19,917 nucleotides of DNA from an uncultured Clostridia bacterium. GTDB taxonomy: Bacteria; Bacillota; Clostridia; Christensenellales; Aristaeellaceae. The stretch lies in NCBI GenBank assembly GCA_937906775.1, contig CALCUD010000146.1:1-19917 (forward strand), in the 5' to 3' direction. The first letter of the stretch is position 1, and each line of letters begins with the position of its first letter. The position numbers were made by a program, and so were the translations under genes. Shown piece by piece: positions 1 to 6,819 of the stretch. The notes under the pieces were generated by a model. It had not been told where the DNA came from and made no database searches. It was given only the letters and a program-made list of their open reading frames with translations.

Positions 1-1
1 G

Positions 2-193
2 GAACCATTCTGGAAAGCGGATAAAGCGCGCACAAGAAAAAATGGAGGCGCAGGGCTGGGGCTGTCCTTGTGTGCAAAGATTGCCGAACTGCATCAGGCT
101 GATCTGTTGATTGACAGCAAACCTGATCATGGTACGACAGTGACATTGCAATTTACAATTCCGTTACATCCCGTTGAAGACTCTGAAACATGA
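2..193 (+). CDS. Sensor histidine kinase, C-terminal fragment (5' end outside window)
   Basis: An open frame enters from the left edge and ends at TGA 191-193, giving 63 residues. The segment KNGGAGLGLSLCAKIAELH has the G2-type glycine-rich box of a HATPase_c (GHKL) domain, followed by the usual closing beta strand (about DSKPDHGTTVTLQF). This is the ATP-binding end of a two-component sensor kinase. The sensor and dimerisation parts lie upstream and the signal cannot be judged. Its stop overlaps an ATG at 190 (ATGA), but the next gene more likely starts at 229 behind a strong ribosome binding site. The downstream secreted protein may be in the same transcript. Family assignment is confident; specific role unknown. 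Confidence 0.85.
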   Translation, partial: EPFWKADKARTRKNGGAGLGLSLCAKIAELHQADLLIDSKPDHGTTVTLQFTIPLHPVEDSET

Positions 194-228
194 AATCCGT
201 ATCCTTGTATTCGAAAGGAGGCGATTCC

Positions 229-1623
229 ATGAAGATGAATCACCTTATCAAGAAAGCCGCTGCACTTCTTTTGGCAGTGGCAATACTTCCCATTTCTGCG
301 TTGGCTGTAACTGAGGATACGGTCATTGATGTGCCCGATGTCACACTGGACACAATCGACACAGCCGTCGCAACCGTTTCTTATCTGCCTGATGCCAGCT
401 ATTATGCTGACTACGGAGATTATCAGCCGGAATGGGCGGATTCCGATGAATATGTGGAACTGCCCAACGATGGTGAATGGTTCACAACCGGTGATTTGAT
501 GCAGGAACCTTGGCTGACTGCCGGAGAACAGCGGCGTGCTGTCCACTTGCAGGAACAATACGAGAAGGGCGAAATTACCTACACTGGCGAATCTGTATTG
601 AACAAGATGACAGATGTGATTGTCGGTGTGTACACGCTGAACCCTGATGACTATGACGGCGAAAACATGTTTGTCATTTTGCCCGTGTGCTGCCTGAGTG
701 ATGATATGCTGCTGGCAATCATTGATGCTTTTCATCAGGCAGAGCAGCCTTTCGATCCTGCTGCGTTGAATTACCGCAACTGCATGCGCGGTGGTGGTAT
801 CGAAACGACCCGTATGATCACATCCGAGGAAAACGAGCGTAGTTTTGCTGTTCGTATGCTGATCATGAGGGGAATGCTGACTGCATCCCATGTGCATGCA
901 GAAAATGTGATCATCGAGCCCACACTGAACATGATGTATTTTAATGGCATGGACAGCTTTCGGATGCGGCCATATCGCTGTATGACAGATGGTGAATTGG
1001 CAGCATGGTGGTTGAGTCGCGGTGCACATCCTTTCGATGAAAACAACATGACTCTGGAAGATGTGGAACGAATTGGACGTGATTTGATCTACTCGTATAC
1101 TGATGTACCCTTTAGTATGAATCTTGATATTCTTGATGTTCAGAATCGTAATATTGAATTCTACGAATATGGTTTATCCAAGTGGGATCCTGAATGGAGC
1201 GACATTCAAGGAGTTCAGCAGGATGTAATTGCAAATGTGTTTTATACCAGCTACAAATGGAAACAAAACAACGACCAGGGTACATCTGTAGTGACATTTG
1301 CCGGTTTGGATGATGGCACTATTGTTCCGCAAACGGTAGAATACCGCTATGATGCTTTTGTTGTACCGGGGTGGTCAGATGACAGTTATTCCGAAAAAGC
1401 TGAAAATGATTGGCTGATGGCTGCTGACAATTGGGCCAATGAGCATCTGAAGGGCATGGACACAAAGGATCTGGAATGGACTGTCATCAATCCTGAAGTT
1501 TTTTCTGACGAGGGCGTTTGCACCTATGTCATGGCAATAACCGATGAATGGATCATCCGCGTGATGGTATATCATAACAGTCTGAAAATCTCTAATGCCG
1601 CTCTGTTCAGAAAAGCTAAGTAA
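229..1623 (+). CDS. Secreted protein of unknown function
   Basis: This gene encodes 464 residues. The start at 229 is chosen because AAGGAGG (215-221) sits 7 bases upstream and because it begins a clean Sec signal peptide: basic MKMNHLIKK, a hydrophobic run, then ALA before VTED, so cleavage is expected after residue 26. An in-frame ATG at 190 would add 13 residues and overlap the kinase stop, but it lacks a good ribosome binding site. The mature protein is acidic and rich in Tyr, Trp and Asp, with no further membrane segment, sortase motif or repeat that I can see. I do not recognise a family. A hairpin terminator follows 22 bases after the stop. Position behind a sensor kinase suggests an exported target or accessory of that system, which is inference only. 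Confidence 0.8.
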   Translation: MKMNHLIKKAAALLLAVAILPISALAVTEDTVIDVPDVTLDTIDTAVATVSYLPDASYYADYGDYQPEWADSDEYVELPNDGEWFTTGDLMQEPWLTAGEQRRAVHLQEQYEKGEITYTGESVLNKMTDVIVGVYTLNPDDYDGENMFVILPVCCLSDDMLLAIIDAFHQAEQPFDPAALNYRNCMRGGGIETTRMITSEENERSFAVRMLIMRGMLTASHVHAENVIIEPTLNMMYFNGMDSFRMRPYRCMTDGELAAWWLSRGAHPFDENNMTLEDVERIGRDLIYSYTDVPFSMNLDILDVQNRNIEFYEYGLSKWDPEWSDIQGVQQDVIANVFYTSYKWKQNNDQGTSVVTFAGLDDGTIVPQTVEYRYDAFVVPGWSDDSYSEKAENDWLMAADNWANEHLKGMDTKDLEWTVINPEVFSDEGVCTYVMAITDEWIIRVMVYHNSLKISNAALFRKAK

Positions 1624-1645
1624 CATTCCAAAAATGCAGCTTGTG

Positions 1646-1678
1646 GCCAGGAAGTTCAGCCTTCCTGGCTCTTTACAT
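1646..1678 (+). terminator. Intrinsic terminator after the secreted-protein gene
   Basis: A perfect 9-bp stem, GCCAGGAAG (1646-1654) with CTTCCTGGC (1661-1669), closes a 6-base loop and is followed by TCTTTACAT. It lies 22 bases after the stop at 1623 and before the sigma-factor gene. The T-tract is short and interrupted, so termination may be incomplete. Confidence 0.7.
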
Positions 1679-1785
1679 ATAAGTACCATGGTATGTTTTT
1701 TAGCTTAGGGATAATGCTTGTTATATCATGTTTTTTGAATAATTGTGTTCGTTTTTATCGTCTATAATGATGAAGGAGGTGATCG

Positions 1786-2316
1786 GTGGTGGAACATACT
1801 GAGGAACCAGGCATAAAATATGAGCAGAGGCTTAGCCTATGGATCGAACAATACTCAGATACGATCCTGAAGACTTGCTTTCTGTATCTGTCCGATCAAA
1901 ACCAAGCCGAGGATGCTACACAGGATACATGGATCAAAGTCTGGAACCATATGAATGATTTTGATCGTCATGGTATTGTCAATGAAAAAGCATGGCTTTT
2001 ACGCATAGCAATCAATACCTGTAAGGATTACAGACGTACATCATGGTTCCGGCACATTGACAAAAGACAAGCTTTAGAAGATTTGCCTCCGAGATTGATT
2101 TCTGTGGAACCGGAGGACCATGAACTGACTATTTTGATTATGGATCTTCCGGATAAGTATAAGCAGGTCATTCTTCTCTACTACTTTCATGGACTTACAA
2201 TGCAGGAAACAGCAGATTCCCTGGGATTATCACAACCAACTGTCCAAAGAAGACTGAAAAAAGCAGAGGCTCTTTTGAAAGGTTCGCTGACAGGAGGCTT
2301 GACATATGAAAAATAA
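1786..2316 (+). CDS. RNA polymerase sigma factor, sigma-70 family, ECF type
   Basis: This is a 176-residue protein, the normal length for an ECF sigma factor, with two domains. Region 2 spans about residues 12-90 and includes AEDATQDTWIKVW (41-53), the variant of the conserved region 2 motif that contacts core polymerase, followed by a DNA-melting helix and basic DYRR. Region 4 spans about residues 113-166 and contains LPDKYKQVILLYYFHGLTMQ followed by the helix-turn-helix ETADSLGLSQPTVQRRLKKA. The start is GTG at 1786, or GTG at 1789, behind AAGGAGG at 1773-1779. The stop overlaps the next start by 11 bases, so the two are translationally coupled, the usual arrangement of an ECF factor and its membrane regulator. 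Target promoters are unknown. Confidence 0.93.
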   Translation: MVEHTEEPGIKYEQRLSLWIEQYSDTILKTCFLYLSDQNQAEDATQDTWIKVWNHMNDFDRHGIVNEKAWLLRIAINTCKDYRRTSWFRHIDKRQALEDLPPRLISVEPEDHELTILIMDLPDKYKQVILLYYFHGLTMQETADSLGLSQPTVQRRLKKAEALLKGSLTGGLTYEK

Positions 2317-3547
2317 AGAATATGAAGCGCAAATTCAACATGCGTTGAATACAGATCTTTCCGGATTATCAACAACCTCCTGGCAGCGTAATCAGTTTTT
2401 CGAAAACGCGACAGGAGGGCATAAAGTGAAAAGAAAATTGACAGTGGCAATGGTTTTCGCTGCTGTATTGATCATTGCAACCATGGGAGTTGCTTTTGCA
2501 TTAACCAATGGATTTGGCATATTGGATTTCGCAAGAACCAGCATTCCAAATGCAGAAATTCCGGAGAATGCTGCACAGTATATAGAGCATGATCAGACTG
2601 TGGTTGAAACAGAACATTTTTCCGTCTGCTATCGGGAAACATCCTATGATGGGAAAACATGCCATGTTGTATATGATGTGATTCCTGAGAGCAAGGATCT
2701 ATTACTCTTTGACAAGCCTTTGGATGAATATTGGTATGGCCAGACCCAATTTAATCCTGACCGGTTGAAAATGGTTGAGGACGGCAGAACCATCCTGGAT
2801 CGGTGGGATGAAGGTGGATATACAAGCGGTTGGGAAGTAGAAATCGATGTTGGATCCGAGACTGAAAACATCCGGACATACAGCACTGAAGGAGTACTGG
2901 ATGAGGAAACGGGTATATATACCGGTAAGCTCTCAGTTACGTTTGAAAGCATAAAGGAAGAGCGGACATTATGGTTTAGTGTACGGATGCTGCCGCTAAG
3001 TGATATGCACGATGAGAATTCTGAGGACTATTCTCATGCAGAATACGGTTATATGGAAAAAACCTTTCATGCTGCCGTATCAGGTGAAGAAGTTATCCTT
3101 GTGAACACAAGTCCGATTCTGTTTTCCCAAATCGGCATACAGGTGGATCAAATCAGGCTTATGGTACTACCGCAGGAAATCCAGTATCAGATTGATTATT
3201 CATTAATCAACCATGACTTGTATCATTCTCTTTTTGATGAGCACCCTGACGAAGATCATATCATAACAGTGCCCCCGGCATTCCGCTTTATTACAGCAGA
3301 ACAGGGCAATGACAAAACAGTGATTCTGCCAAGAGGAATATCAGATATTTTCATTGGATATGATATCGATGAGGAAAAGGGACTTTACAGACAAACCGGT
3401 TCCCTTGGACGCAGCTGTTTCGCAGATACATACACATTGGGTGCGTTCCGTGATGCATATGCTGATTTCCCCATTCCGATAGAAACAGAGACTTTCCATG
3501 TTGATGTGCAGAATCTGGATACACTTACGTCGGAGGAGGGAGTCTAG
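2306..3547 (+). CDS. Single-pass membrane regulator paired with the ECF sigma factor (putative anti-sigma, DUF4179-like), 3' end frameshifted
   Basis: The protein has 413 residues as read. Residues 1-44 are a hydrophilic cytoplasmic segment ending in KVKRK. Residues about 45-67 form one transmembrane helix, and the rest is a large extracytoplasmic domain rich in beta-type sequence with Tyr and acidic residues. Short cytoplasmic tail, one helix, outer domain and coupling to an ECF sigma gene are typical of Clostridia anti-sigma or co-regulator proteins, often annotated DUF4179. No zinc-binding anti-sigma motif is present. A GGAGG motif lies inside the sigma gene just before the ATG at 2306. 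The frame stops at TAG 3545-3547 after TSEEGV, but coding-like sequence continues one frame over to 3647. Removing one G from the GAGGAGGG run restores a protein of about 446 residues. Confidence 0.75.
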   Translation: MKNKEYEAQIQHALNTDLSGLSTTSWQRNQFFENATGGHKVKRKLTVAMVFAAVLIIATMGVAFALTNGFGILDFARTSIPNAEIPENAAQYIEHDQTVVETEHFSVCYRETSYDGKTCHVVYDVIPESKDLLLFDKPLDEYWYGQTQFNPDRLKMVEDGRTILDRWDEGGYTSGWEVEIDVGSETENIRTYSTEGVLDEETGIYTGKLSVTFESIKEERTLWFSVRMLPLSDMHDENSEDYSHAEYGYMEKTFHAAVSGEEVILVNTSPILFSQIGIQVDQIRLMVLPQEIQYQIDYSLINHDLYHSLFDEHPDEDHIITVPPAFRFITAEQGNDKTVILPRGISDIFIGYDIDEEKGLYRQTGSLGRSCFADTYTLGAFRDAYADFPIPIETETFHVDVQNLDTLTSEEGV

Positions 3548-3647
3548 CAACTGGAATCTGACCGATTCAAATAAGTCGATGATCATTACTCTTGATATCC
3601 CCATATGGAAAAACATGGTTCCCGTTATTTCCGATATGCCCTCTTAA
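3546..3647 (+). pseudogene. Out-of-frame C-terminal tail of the membrane regulator
   Basis: Read from 3546 in the frame one base over from the main gene, the sequence is open to TAA 3645-3647 and encodes SNWNLTDSNKSMIITLDIP followed by IWKNMVPVISDMPS. It has ordinary protein-like composition and no start of its own. With one G deleted near 3535-3541, the upstream gene would read EEESSNWNLTD straight into it. A hairpin begins 5 bases after this TAA, consistent with the true gene end. Whether the shift is a real mutation, a programmed event or a sequencing error cannot be decided here. Confidence 0.6.
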
Positions 3648-3652
3648 CGCCA

Positions 3653-3685
3653 CAAAGTTTGTCTGTTTTGGGGACAAATTCTTTG
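3653..3685 (+). terminator. Weak hairpin, possible terminator of the sigma/regulator operon
   Basis: TTTGTC (3658-3663) pairs with GACAAA (3673-3678), extended after a 2-base bulge by CAAAG (3653-3657) with CTTTG (3681-3685). It begins 5 bases after the TAA at 3645-3647. The stem is AT-rich and there is no clear T-tract, so support is modest. Confidence 0.35.
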
Positions 3686-3721
3686 CTGCCTACCTGCACA
3701 AGAAGCAAGCTGAAAGCTGCC

Positions 3722-3752
3722 GGTCGCCGGTTCGGATCCGGCCGTTCCGGCA
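3722..3752 (+). other. Sequence resembling the 3' end of a tRNA gene (possible attachment-site remnant)
   Basis: The order is GGTC, then GCCGG (3726-3730), loop TTCGGAT (3731-3737), CCGGC (3738-3742), then CGTTCCG-G-CA. This matches variable-loop end, T-stem, T-loop, T-stem and acceptor 3' strand of a tRNA. Differences from a working tRNA are G in place of the invariant A of the T-loop and no intact CCA. CGTTCCG would pair with CGGAACG, an acceptor strand I associate with tRNA-Pro, but no 5' half is present here. It could be a remnant of integration at a tRNA gene, or chance in DNA rich in CCGG and GATCCGG words. Confidence 0.35.
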
Positions 3753-3914
3753 CGGCAAAAAAGGGATACTGCCTGATTGAATCGAAATACAAACAGGACC
3801 AAAGCGGAAGCTGTCCCGATGCGGAATGATTGATCCGGATCGTGACCGGATTTATGTCACAGAACACCGGAGGCAACGTTTGGCGTCCAACCCGGTCAGT
3901 GATTGTCAAAGTTC

Positions 3915-3943
3915 TTGATTTGCAAGGCCTGAAGCGATATAAT
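3915..3943 (+). promoter_or_regulatory. Sigma-A-type promoter for the permease/isomerase/oxidoreductase cluster
   Basis: TTGATT (3915-3920) and a perfect TATAAT (3938-3943) are separated by 17 bases. Transcription would start near 3950, leaving a leader of about 23 bases before the ATG at 3973. No operator palindrome like that at 17322 is seen here. Confidence 0.7.
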
Positions 3944-3972
3944 CCCCATTGTTGAAAAGAGCGTGAACCGAT

Positions 3973-4737
3973 ATGCAGATCACGTGGATCACCTACGCGG
4001 TCGTCTGTCCGATGGTATTTCTGGCCGGTCTGGTCGACGCGATCGGCGGCGGGGGCGGTTTGATCTCCCTTCCCGCTTATCTGATCTCAGGACTTCCGCC
4101 GCATGTAGCCATAGCCACGAATAAACTGTCCTCCGCCACCGGGACGGCAGTTTCTACAGGACGATACTGTGTGAACGGCTGCGTCGACTGGAAATCCGCC
4201 GTGCCGGGAACCCTGGCGGCAGTTTTGGGCGCGCAGATCGGAGCCCGTTTCTCTCTCGCCACTGCAGAGGAGATCCTCCGCATCCTCCTGTTGATCCTGC
4301 TGCCTCTGATCGCTGTTTACATGATTTTCCGGAAGGATCCGGTTCCGGAGGACGGAAAGCCCGTTCCGCGTAAAAAACAGCTTTGCCTGATCACGTTTGT
4401 ATCCCTGATTCTGGGATTGTACGACGGTTTTTACGGACCCGGAACGGGAACCTTTTTGCTGCTGCTGTATACCGGGCTGTGCGGATTGTCCGCGAAACAG
4501 GCCTCCGGCAATGTCAAGCTTGCCAATCTGGCCAGCAATGTTTCCTCGCTGGCTGTTTTTCTGCAGAGCGGCAATGTGCTTATCGGACTCGGGCTCGCCG
4601 CGGCTGCCTTCAGCATTGCGGGACACTGGGTCGGTTCCGGTCTTGCGATCCGGAAAGGAACCCGTCTGATCCGTTTTGTCATTCTCGGCGTGATCCTGCT
4701 GTTTCTGGTCCGTACCGTCACGGATCTTTTCCTGTGA
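3973..4737 (+). CDS. TauE/SafE (TSUP) family membrane permease
   Basis: The gene encodes 254 mostly hydrophobic residues with about seven to eight membrane helices. The two inverted halves of the family are visible. The first contains GLVDAIGGGGGLISLPA (19-35) followed by ATNKLSSATGT; the second contains GLYDGFYGPGTGTFLLLL followed by SGNVKLANLASNVSS. Members move sulfite, sulfoacetate or other organic anions across the membrane, but substrate cannot be read from sequence. The ribosome binding site is weak (AAAAGAG). It leads a plus-strand group with a TIM-barrel isomerase 63 bases on and a dehydrogenase after that, with no terminator seen between them. The link to a sugar pathway hints at export of an anionic by-product, which is inference. 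Confidence 0.88.
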   Translation: MQITWITYAVVCPMVFLAGLVDAIGGGGGLISLPAYLISGLPPHVAIATNKLSSATGTAVSTGRYCVNGCVDWKSAVPGTLAAVLGAQIGARFSLATAEEILRILLLILLPLIAVYMIFRKDPVPEDGKPVPRKKQLCLITFVSLILGLYDGFYGPGTGTFLLLLYTGLCGLSAKQASGNVKLANLASNVSSLAVFLQSGNVLIGLGLAAAAFSIAGHWVGSGLAIRKGTRLIRFVILGVILLFLVRTVTDLFL

Positions 4738-4800
4738 CGGTGATTCCGGAAACAAAACAGTACACATGATTCCCGATCAGATCCATAAGGAGGAACCGGC

Positions 4801-5631
4801 ATGCATATTTTCGCGTTTTCCGATGAAGCCGCCGCTTCTGTCGACGGGCAGATCGCCGCAATGAGCAGAAACGCTCTCGACGGAACAGAAATCCGCGGCG
4901 TGGACGGACAAAATGTTTCCGACATTTCCGGTGAGAAAGCGAAGGAAGTGCTTCGCAAGCTGAAGGATCACGGACTTCGCGTCTGGTCCGTCGGCTCACC
5001 CATCGGCAAAATCGATATCGTCAGGGATGATTTCACACAGCATCTGGAACGTTTCCGGCACACGCTGGAAATCGCGAACCTGCTGGAGTGCGACCGGATG
5101 CGGGTCTTTTCCTTTTATCTTCCCGGCGGAGACGCGCCTGAAAAATACCGCAATGAGGTGATCGACCGTCTGGGCCGGATGGTTGAGATTGCCGGATCTT
5201 CCGACGTCACCCTTTGCCATGAAAACGAAAAAGGGATCTACGGCGATAACGCCGCGCGCTGCGCGGATCTTCTGGACGCGGTTCCGGATCTTCACTGTAT
5301 CTTTGACCCGGCTAACTTCATCCAGTGCGGTCAGGGGATCCCCGAAGCCTGGGAGCTGCTCGGCGCGCGTGCGGATTATCTGCATATCAAGGACGCGCTT
5401 CCGGACGGCACGGTGGTTCCCGCAGGAAAAGGGATCGGATCTCTTCCGGAGATCCTGTCGGATTTCAGGGCGCGCGGGGGCAAAGCTTTGACCGTTGAGC
5501 CGCATCTCCGCGTTTTTGACGGATTTTCCGGGCTGGAGAAAGATCAGAAATCGCTGATTTCCACCTTTGCCTATCCGTCGTCCGACGCGGCCTTTGACGC
5601 TGCCTGTGACGCGCTGAAAGCATTGTTATAA
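4801..5631 (+). CDS. Sugar phosphate isomerase/epimerase-type TIM-barrel protein
   Basis: The protein is 276 residues, the usual length for the xylose-isomerase-like (AP endonuclease 2) fold. The metal-binding carboxylates and histidine expected in this fold are visible: HENEKG around E141/E143, IFDPANF with D169, LHIKD with H195, and TVEPHL with E233. It is cytoplasmic. AAGGAGG lies just before the ATG at 4801. Relatives include IolE, hydroxypyruvate isomerase and many sugar epimerases, and I cannot assign the substrate. A Gfo/Idh/MocA dehydrogenase follows 19 bases later, a very common pairing in which the dehydrogenase oxidises a sugar and the isomerase rearranges the keto product. Both probably act in one sugar or inositol-like route. 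Confidence 0.88.
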   Translation: MHIFAFSDEAAASVDGQIAAMSRNALDGTEIRGVDGQNVSDISGEKAKEVLRKLKDHGLRVWSVGSPIGKIDIVRDDFTQHLERFRHTLEIANLLECDRMRVFSFYLPGGDAPEKYRNEVIDRLGRMVEIAGSSDVTLCHENEKGIYGDNAARCADLLDAVPDLHCIFDPANFIQCGQGIPEAWELLGARADYLHIKDALPDGTVVPAGKGIGSLPEILSDFRARGGKALTVEPHLRVFDGFSGLEKDQKSLISTFAYPSSDAAFDAACDALKALL

Positions 5632-5650
5632 GTTAAGGAGGAACACCGTC

Positions 5651-6805
5651 ATGAAAAAGGTTCGTCTGGGGATCATCGGGATCGGGAATATGGGGTCCGG
5701 TCATGTGAACAATATTCTGGCCGGCATGACGCCTGAAATCGAAATCACCGCGGCGGCCGACCGCCGGGAATCCCGCCGGGAATGGTTTAAAGGGATACTG
5801 CCGGACGTTCCCGTTTTCAACGAAGGCGAGGAACTGATCGCTTCCGGTCTGTGTGAAGCGGTCATGATCTGCGTTCCGCACTACCAGCATCCCGTCCTGG
5901 CGATTTCAGCCATGCGCCACGGTCTGCACACGCTGGTCGAAAAGCCGGCCGGTGTTTATACGCTGCAGGTCCGGGAAATGAACGCAGAAGCGGATCTGCA
6001 TCCGGATCTGACCTTCGCGATGATGTTCAACCAGCGGACAAACTGCGTCTACCGCAAGCTGAAACAGATGATCGACGGAGGAGAGCTTGGCGAACTGAAA
6101 CGCGTTTCCTGGCTGATCACCGACTGGTACCGGACGCAGATGTACTATAACTCCGGCGCCTGGCGCGCCACCTGGAGCGGCGAAGGGGGCGGCGTACTGC
6201 TGAACCAGTGTCCGCATCAGCTGGATCTGCTGCAATGGCTGTGCGGTCTCCCCGTCCGCGTGCGCGCGTTCTGCCACGAAGGAAAATGGCACGATATAGA
6301 AGTTGAAGACGACGTTACCGCGTATCTCGAATTTGAAAACGGCGCGACCGGCATCTTTGTTACGACCACGGGAGACGCTCCCGGAACAAACCGTCTTGAG
6401 ATCACAGGCACCCGCGGCAAGGTCGTGTGCGAATATGACCGGCTGGTCTTCACACGTCTGGAGACAGACGAGCGCGAATGGTGCGCCAACTGCCCGGAAG
6501 GCTTCGCGAAACCTGCCTCTGAAACAGCTGATGTAAGCACAGACGGCGAAAACCCGCAGCACGTCGGCGTGATCAACGCTTTTGCCGGAAACATTCTGCG
6601 CGGCGATCCGCTGATTGCAGACGGCCGGGAGGGACTTCGCGGACTGACGCTTTCAAACGCCATGCACCTTTCCTCCTGGCTGAATGAAACCGTATCGATC
6701 CCCTTTGACGAAGAGCAGTTCCTGACTCTGCTGAACGAACGCCGCAAAACCTCGCGGCATAAAGAAGAAGCGGACATCACTTTTTCCACTGAAGGCACCT
6801 ATTGA
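5651..6805 (+). CDS. Gfo/Idh/MocA family NAD(P)-dependent oxidoreductase
   Basis: The protein is 384 residues, standard for the family. The N-terminal Rossmann domain starts with GIIGIGNMGSGH (7-18), and the family signature EKPA is at 97-100. The C-terminal alpha/beta domain carries GGVLLNQCPHQLDLLQW, where H189 and D192 match the catalytic histidine and its partner. It would oxidise or reduce a hydroxyl of a sugar or cyclitol with NAD(P) in the cytoplasm. TAAGGAGG precedes the ATG at 5651. It is the last gene of the plus-strand cluster and converges on the next gene with only 14 bases between stops and no clear terminator. Substrate is not determinable; the nearby isomerase supports a sugar-acid or inositol-like substrate. 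Confidence 0.9.
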   Translation: MKKVRLGIIGIGNMGSGHVNNILAGMTPEIEITAAADRRESRREWFKGILPDVPVFNEGEELIASGLCEAVMICVPHYQHPVLAISAMRHGLHTLVEKPAGVYTLQVREMNAEADLHPDLTFAMMFNQRTNCVYRKLKQMIDGGELGELKRVSWLITDWYRTQMYYNSGAWRATWSGEGGGVLLNQCPHQLDLLQWLCGLPVRVRAFCHEGKWHDIEVEDDVTAYLEFENGATGIFVTTTGDAPGTNRLEITGTRGKVVCEYDRLVFTRLETDEREWCANCPEGFAKPASETADVSTDGENPQHVGVINAFAGNILRGDPLIADGREGLRGLTLSNAMHLSSWLNETVSIPFDEEQFLTLLNERRKTSRHKEEADITFSTEGTY

Positions 6806-6819
6806 TTTTCAGACCTGAA

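Larger units (their letters stand above)
3648..3972. other. Gene-free stretch with tRNA-3'-end-like sequence and change in base composition
   Basis: No convincing gene is seen. Short open frames here have no ribosome binding site and no protein-like composition. Base composition shifts near 3700 from AT-rich on the left to GC-rich on the right. At 3722-3752 there is a tRNA-3'-end-like block (separate entry). ATCCGG and CCGGAT near 3835-3853 can form a short hairpin. The stretch ends with a promoter at 3915-3943 for the next operon. Confidence 0.6.

Noticed and set aside
127..1029. Long minus-strand open frame opposite the secreted-protein gene
   Set aside because: It is antisense to a gene with a clear ribosome binding site and signal peptide, is rich in His and Cys in an unnatural way, and has no start signal of its own.
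1763..1768. TATAAT just before the sigma-factor gene as its promoter
   Set aside because: Transcription would begin at about 1775, inside the ribosome binding site at 1773-1779, and no suitable upstream element lies 16-18 bases away. The real promoter was not identified.
3722..3752. A complete tRNA gene at this place
   Set aside because: Only the 3' portion matches. No D-arm, anticodon arm or 5' acceptor strand can be found in the 50 bases upstream, and the T-loop invariant A is replaced by G.
3592..3909. Small open frames in both strands of the gene-free stretch
   Set aside because: They lack ribosome binding sites. Part of the plus-strand frame is the tail of the frameshifted regulator, and the rest runs through the tRNA-like block, which is known to produce spurious peptides of the GRRFxSGR type.
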